Assembly: GCA_029718625.1 (NCBI GenBank)
Contig: CM056380.1
Span: 48,396,718 to 48,460,717, forward strand
Direction: 5' to 3'
Origin: Synaphobranchus kaupii
Taxonomy: Eukaryota > Chordata > Actinopteri > Anguilliformes > Synaphobranchidae
DNA: 64,000 bases
The position numbers were made by a program, and so were the translations under genes. Below, one piece after another: positions 58,184 through 64,000 of the stretch. Position 1 is the first letter of the stretch. Each line of letters begins with the position of its first letter. The notes below the pieces were generated by a model. It did not search any database. It was not told the DNA's origin and saw only the letters and a program-made list of their open reading frames with translations.

Positions 58184-59654
58184 GAGTTTATGCACAGAGT
58201 CAGTCAGCTGTGTTTCTTAGTTCCTATCAATGTACAAAAGTCAGTGAATGCATTTTAAGTGCAAATTATAACATGTCTTTAAAATAAACATCACATTTTA
58301 TTAATGTTGGCCTTGACTTTGCTGAATTTGAATTTGCTGGTACAGACTGGTGCGTGCGTGCGTGCGTGCGTGCGTGCGATGTGTGTGTACTTGTGTGAGT
58401 GGGTGGGACAGTGCTTCCAGGCTGTGGTTAGTTCATTCTCTGGGTGTGCTTGCCCGTGTGCCTCCTTCCTGCCACCTGACACAGTAAAACCATCCTGCTG
58501 GGTGCATTTCCTCCTGAATGGGGTCTGAGCGAAAAGCTCTTACGGTGTGAGCCAGCAGCTCTGCTAAGCACAGTGGCAGCTGACTGGGATTGTTGCCCAT
58601 GGCGACAGTGGCTGCTGCCTGTTCCGTCTGCTCCAGCCCTCATGGCAAAGAGGAGGAGGACGAGGAGGCAGGCGAGGGGGAAGAGGGAGGAAAGGAAGGA
58701 GATAGTGGGCTGTTTAGGGGAGAATGAAAGAGAGGGAGATGCACCAAAGCTGGAGGGGAGGTAATGAGGACAGAGGGAGAGAGTTGGGGAGGGTAAGAGA
58801 TTTTGGAGAAGAGAAGAGAAAATGAGGAGGGAGGAGAGAGGATGCCATGGCTGCCTTCATATTACAGGCCTTGCCACGACACCCAGTCTAATTAGAGAAA
58901 AGGTGAGCAAAAAAAAAAAAAAGATGAATGTTGAACACTTGACCTTGAATAACCTTTTCACGGGCTTCCAGAATCCTTAAAAAGTATATCATGAAAGGCT
59001 CTGAAATCCTCATATCCTAGCTGGCGATGAAGATGATCGTTTCCCCATTGGTGCTGAGGAAACTAGGTCTTCATGTTTAAAATAGCACACTGTCAGCCAA
59101 GTTTCCCAATCAAACGCTCAAGATATTTTTGTGCCAGGGCGACAGGGTTCTGGGTCATGTGACCACTTCAAAGCGTATCACCAGCAGCTGAACTGAAATT
59201 GTTCACAGGGGATGTCTCCTTTTTATTCCGCTAATCAGTGTTGAGAATTTGCTTCACTATTTTCAGGATTATAATGCAGATGTTTTTTTGATGCTGGCTA
59301 TTCTTGAAGAGCAGCGTTGGTTGTTAGATGCTTTTGCTTACATGTATTGAACATACTGTAATGTTCTTCTTTGATTAGATTTTTTTTACTTTGATTATTA
59401 CCTGTTCTATATGACTGGCAGTAGTCAACAGATGGAAGAGAGGCCATTCTTTTTTCTGTCTTTTTAGTTTAAAATTACATTTTACACATCATCAGCAGAA
59501 CATTTTCTTTTGTGATTGTTACATTTGATGTCATTTTATAGTACTGCTTTGTGATCAAGGTGTGTGGGTGTGACACAGTGCCATAGAAAATTGGAATATC
59601 TGAAGGTTTTTTGTGGTGCGAAGTACTGAATTCTAGGAACAGTGTTTGTTATCA

Positions 59655-59868
59655 CATTTCATTGGTGTCCAGGACTGGTGAGGAAGCTCATGAGGATTGT
59701 CAGGTGACAGGTGTTCCATGATGTCACAATGAGGTTAAATATGACAAGTGAAAATGTGGTTTATTCATTGGTGACCAAGGCTGGTGAGAAGGCACATGAG
59801 GATTGTCAGGTGTTCCATGATGTCACAATGGGGTTAAATATGACAAATGAATATGCGGGTTATTCACT
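59655..59868. repeat. tandem duplication of a ~105-bp segment
   Basis: Both copies contain cattggtg-ccaggactggtgagg-like starts and the phrases gaggattgtcaggtg, tgttccatgatgtcacaatg and gttaaatatgacaa. The first copy has an extra acaggtg. Confidence 0.9.
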
Positions 59869-60759
59869 GGGATTTTTTCTTTTCCCGGGACACACCTACC
59901 AAGCCTTCCTCCCTAGCAGCAATGTGCCAGGAGCAGTTTGTATTATTACCGCAGTCTACAGGGGTGGAGTTAGACAGGAAATAATGAAGGAGAGAGAGAG
60001 CAGATTGTCCTGGTCCTGTCTTTACTCACCAGATTCCATTCTCCCATCTGTCCTCCCACATCCAACACCATTTTCAATCATCCATTGCTTCTTCGCTTTG
60101 CATTTTATTGCAAAATTATGAGTACTCAGTGTATCACAAGGCAGAGTGTCAGTCTTGTGGGGGTCTAAATGTGTCCTCTCACTGAGTCTATATAGCCTAC
60201 ACCAGAGTCTACACTAGAACAACAATTTTTTTTCAAATGTTAAAATGAGCGAATTCTTTCCTAAGTAACAGATTGTGTTGTGAATGCGCTACATTTATTT
60301 AAAGCTGGCGAGGTCACTTTACTTCACTTTACTTAGTGTGCATTTAGCAAACTCTTTTCCAGATTTAATTAAGCTGTGAAGATGTGCAAAGATCAGGCAT
60401 CAAAGTGCAGTAATTCCCTAGAGCTGAAAAGGCCCTTTAATAGCCCAGCAGAAAGCATATATTAATATATTAGTTATAATAATATAACAGAGAGATGGCC
60501 AGAGCAAAAGACAGAGACATAATGCAGTCTTAAAGCTTCTTTCCAGGGCCAAAGCAGCTTTCAGGCTCTCTTCTACATCACAAACACGTCTGTCGGAAGC
60601 CTGCTGAGTGTACTGTTCTATGATCATGTTCTTCAAGGTCTCTCTATATCTCTCTCTCTCTCTGTCTCTCTGTCTCTCTCCCTCTCCCTCCTTTCTCTCT
60701 CATCCATCTATCTGAAAGCATCATTACCGAAGAAGAATCTCTCCATTTTCTGTCATGGT

Positions 60760-62495
60760 TTTTAACCCTTTTTCCCTATGTGGTCGTTTTCCCTCAGTGG
60801 CCACGCGAGGGCGCTGCCCTTTTGGTAGATGCTTGCTCCGCCCTGCTTAGATTGCGGAGTTTCTGTTAGCATCCACACCTGCGCGTGGTCACTTTGAGAG
60901 ATATTTAAGCTTTCCGTTTCCTCCTTTCGGGGCTTCTATATTGATTGTTTGTTTATTGTTTTGTACTGTGGTGTTTTGTTGGCTGTGACTTATTCGTACC
61001 ATTTGGGCTACTGGACTATTTTTACGTCTCATTGCTGTGGCAGGGCTTATTTCTTGCTGGCTCTGTAGTTACTTATCTCGTAGAATGATGGGACCGCGGA
61101 TCTCTGCTCTATTTCGTCTTTTTGTGCTTTCCTCCGTATATGGAGTTTTGGGCGATTCTGTTCGGAACTGTAGTTCTGTTCGCCCTTCGGTACATGTCTT
61201 CCCATAGGGAGATCGGGCGTTTCGCTTCTACTTAGTTACTTAGCTCGTAGAAGTATAGAGTAGCAGTTATTTGTTCCATTTTCGCCTTTGATTGGTTTTC
61301 TTACTGAGAGACCTGGCGTTTTGCTTCTACTCATTTCCGTGTTACTGTGAGCCAGTTAGTAGCTTCGGTACGTTTGTTCCCTGTTTTGTCTCCTTCTCGT
61401 GGACTACGTTCCCCTTTGTTGTGAGTCAGGGTTTTATATTATATTGAGAGGCAGTGCTTGCTATTTTCGATTAAGTTTGCGTTGGTCTGTTGTTGCAGCT
61501 GTCCTGTTCGCCTTTTTTACCTGCAGGACGATTTTGTTCGGGACTATTGTTCTGTTCGTTCTCCGGGTATGTTTCTCCTCGTATGGAGCTTGGGCGATGT
61601 TGTGGACATGTTTGTGTGTGACTGCGTGTTTCCGAAAATAGCCTCGGAACGTTAGCTCTCTGTTCCTTCGCCTCATTACATATTCTTTTACTGAGAGGCT
61701 AGGGCGTGTGTTTTCAATTAAGCTTGCGTTAGTCAATTTGGATAGTAAAGTTATGGGACGACGGTGCTCCGTCGGCTCGCCTGTAAAATGTTTCTTCCCC
61801 CTGGGAGATCGGGCGTTTACCCCTTTGTTTTCTGCATTTGACTGCGAGCCTATTAAACTAGCCATGGAACGTTAAATCTCTGTTCCTGTTCGCCTCGTTA
61901 TATTCCTCAGCATGGAGAGGCTGGGCGTTTATTTTCTGATAACTCGTTTTGGTATTTTAGCCGGTAACTGTCCGGTGCAGCCTGTCCTGTTCGTTCCTTT
62001 TGGTACCTGTCTCCGTACATGGAGTTTGACGATTTTGTTCGGAACTGTAATTCCGTTTCGTCCTTCGGTACATGTCTTCCTATAGGGAAGATTGGGCGAT
62101 GTTGTGGACATGTTTGTGTGTGACTGCGAGTCTGAGAGTAGCCCTGGAACGTTAGATCTGTTTCTTTCGCCTCCTCATATACAATCGTATCATTTTGCAG
62201 TGTTTGTTGACTGTGTTTTTATCTGTGCCTTTACGCTACTCGCCCTTTCTTATGTGTCTCGTTACCGAGACAGGGCGCGTATTATTTCTGGCTATTCAGA
62301 GACCTGTCCTTGCGCTTCTACTTATTGGCGTGTGACAGTGAGCCGGTTGGTAGCGTCTGTAGGCGTGTTCGTTGTATTGTCTCCTCCCTTAACTGCGGGG
62401 TTTCCCGCCTTAGTGGCCTTAGGGCTTAAAGAATCCCCTTGCTGCGTTTGGCTCCTCCTACCTCATACGTCACGCCCCATTACATTTTCCCAGTT
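60760..62495. repeat. unidentified repeated domain, T/G-rich with internal duplications
   Basis: The phrase gattttgttcggaactgt (and variants), ttcggtacatgtcttcc, gggagatcgggcgttt, gcttctacttagttac and ggaacgttagatct recurs many times. The 31-bp phrase starting gatgttgtggacatgtttgt occurs at about 61.59 and again at about 62.10 kb, indicating a ~507-bp duplication. No long open frame or clear terminal repeats were found. Limits are estimates. Confidence 0.65.
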
Positions 62496-62622
62496 TTAAA
62501 GCAGCACAGAACCCCTTGATGTCCACTGTCTGAAAACGTATAATTGTGTAACCATAGATTTTTTTTTAACAATAATAATAGAAGTGCAAGATGAATCCAA
62601 ATCCTGTTGAATAGTCCCTAAC

Positions 62623-62841
62623 CAGGGTATGAAATTAACTTTTTCACCTACTGGCCAGAGTGGCTTGTGGATTCTAATAATCACCAGCCATTTTCCACAT
62701 TTTACCAGCCACCTTACCTTTTACAATATAACACAACCTGTTTGCATACCAGTCAAAGTGGCTGCTAGAGTAAAACCTTTACCAGCCACAATCAAAATTT
62801 ACCAGCATTTGTCTGGTGGCTGGTGTTATTTTCACACCCTG
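62623..62841. mobile_element. hAT-type MITE, 219 bp, with 8-bp target duplication
   Basis: It starts cagggtatgaaattaac and its right-end complement is cagggtgtgaaaataac. Perfect 8-bp duplications tccctaac flank it at 62615-62622 and 62842-62849. Inside, ccagccac and its complement gtggctgg recur as subterminal repeats. Confidence 0.93.
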
Positions 62842-63030
62842 TCCCTAACGCAACCTTTGTGTCGCGCAGACGAATGCACACATTCTCACATACAGTGCAC
62901 ACATGTGACATGCGTATGCTTAGTGATCTTTCCCCTTTGGGGAAATAGGATAGATGAAAGGCAAAGTTAAGGTGAGGGAAAAGGTAAGCCCCCGTTTCGC
63001 TCTCGGTTTCTCCCTCAGCTCCTGTGCGCT

Positions 63031-63667
63031 AGGACCATGCAGATTCCACATGATATTAAAACACCCCACACATTATAAGACCATGCAGATTCCACATGAT
63101 ATTAAAACACCCCACACATTATAGGACCAGGCAGATTCCACATGATATTGAAACACCCCACACATTATAGGACCATGCAGATTCCACAAGATATTAAAAC
63201 ACCCACACATTATAGGACCATGCAGATTCCACAAGATATTAAAACACCCCACACATTATAGGACCATGCAGATTCCACAAGATATTAAAACACCCACACA
63301 TTATAGGACCAAGCAGATTCCACAAGATATTAAAACACCCCACACATTATAGGACCATGCAGATTCCACAAGATATTAAAACACCCACACATTATAGGAC
63401 CATGCAGATTCCACAAGATATTAAAACACCCACACATTATAGGACCATGCAGATTCCACAAGATATTAAAACACCCACACATTATAGGACCAAGCAGATT
63501 CCACAAGATATTAAAACACCCCAGACATTATAGGACCATGCAGATTCCACAAGATATTAAAACACCCACACATTATAGGACCATGCAGATTCCACAAGAT
63601 ATTAAAACACCCCACACATTATAGGACCAAGCAGATTCCACAAGATATTAAAACACCCACACATTAG
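63031..63667. repeat. 45/46-bp minisatellite, about 14 copies
   Basis: The unit reads aggaccatgcagattccaca then agatattaaaacacccc and acacattat. Copies are 46 or 45 bp according to whether four or three C follow 'aaaaca'. A ccaagc variant recurs at about 63306, 63490 and 63627. Confidence 0.98.
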
Positions 63668-63782
63668 ATATGCTTAAAACCGAATGTCAGTCAAAATGAG
63701 CCATTTTGATTGTTAAACTTAACACAAATAACAAAACACATGCAGACATCTACTCTTTCTCTGTCTGTCGCTCTCGCTCTCT

Positions 63783-63785
63783 CAC

Positions 63786-63821
<36 letters not shown>
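63783..63821. repeat. (CA)n microsatellite
   Basis: Short CA repeat following ctctcgctctctcacacacg. Confidence 0.95.
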
Positions 63822-63822
<1 letters not shown>

Positions 63823-64000
63823 CGTGCAGGCACAAATGCATTCGCACACACACTCAGACTGCTCATATTAGAAAGGTGGGATAAGACAACGTCACCACCA
63901 TGAATATTGCCATTTGATCTTTCTTCCTCCCTGTTTGAGGTACTGTACATTGGGCTGGACAGCAGGTTTGAGCCTTCTGCTGATGAGCTGTGAATAAACG

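Larger units (their letters stand above)
54358..64000. other. region downstream of kcnk1
   Basis: No gene is recognised. Early sequence must hold the kcnk1 3' UTR, but I find no convincing AATAAA close to the stop. Later contents are elements at 55.42, 57.43 and 62.62 kb, tandem arrays at 57.93, 59.66 and 63.03 kb, a GC-rich repeated domain at 60.8-62.5 kb, and microsatellites at 58.35 (tgcg), 60.65 (CT) and 63.78 kb (CA). Purine-rich sequence occupies 58.65-58.85 kb. Confidence 0.75.

Noticed and set aside
58283..58288. AATAAA as the kcnk1 polyadenylation signal
   Set aside because: It is nearly 4 kb past the stop, with transposons in between. Transcript data would be required to prefer it over variant signals closer by.
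58573..58764. A 63-codon Arg/Glu-rich frame after kcnk1
   Set aside because: It arises from purine-rich low-complexity DNA, with no homology I can recognise.

Overview
This is vertebrate, almost certainly teleost fish, genomic DNA. The genes are split by GT-AG introns, dinucleotide microsatellites are abundant, and the interspersed repeats are of types common in fish: tRNA-derived SINEs, hAT, Harbinger-like and Tc1/mariner-like non-autonomous elements, and an L2/CR1-like LINE. The SINE at about 35.5 kb resembles elements I know from eels and other early-branching teleosts, but this is too weak to name the species. No tRNA, rRNA, CRISPR array or bacterial feature was seen.

Two protein-coding genes are supported. 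On the minus strand, positions 3815-13516 carry thirteen coding exons of map3k4 (MEKK4/MTK1), the stress-activated MAP kinase kinase kinase. The exons match my recollection of mammalian MAP3K4 almost residue for residue in many stretches, and nearly all splice phases agree. They cover the regulatory N-terminal two thirds, including the region equivalent to the GADD45-binding segment. The kinase domain lies beyond the left edge. A tentative first exon and promoter sit near 24.95-25.05 kb, so intron 1 would be about 11.4 kb. Two exons carry apparent frame breaks: a net +1 change in a G/C-rich tract of the large exon, and a perfect 13-bp tandem duplication at the start of the next exon. All other conserved residues are intact, so assembly error, polymorphism or alternative splicing is more likely than gene death.

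On the plus strand, 40188-54357 carries all three coding exons of kcnk1 (TWIK-1 two-pore potassium channel). They total 1011 nt and encode 336 residues, the length of the human protein as I recall it. A perfect CRE palindrome lies about 250 bp upstream of the start codon.

Layout: 1-3269 is a 21-bp minisatellite inside a map3k4 intron. 3.8-13.5 kb holds map3k4 exons with TG-, GA- and CA-rich introns. 13.5-25 kb is intron 1 with two SINEs and microsatellites. 25-40 kb is a gene-poor intergenic stretch. 40.2-54.4 kb is kcnk1, whose introns are full of transposons, including a three-level nest at 42.2-46.4 kb, a perfect 250-bp palindrome at 48.7-49.0 kb and a hAT derivative with intact 8-bp target duplication at 51.3-52.6 kb. 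54.4-64 kb is repeat-rich, with more MITEs, tandem arrays (63 bp and 45/46 bp) and an unidentified GC-rich repeated domain at about 60.8-62.5 kb.

The two genes are divergently arranged with about 15 kb between their presumed 5' ends. Nothing in the sequence suggests they act in one pathway. The most interesting signals are in the non-coding architecture. The minisatellite presents well over one hundred branch-point-like, acceptor-like and perfect GTGAGT donor-like motifs on the map3k4 sense strand. UG-repeat tracts also replace the polypyrimidine tract at map3k4 acceptors.
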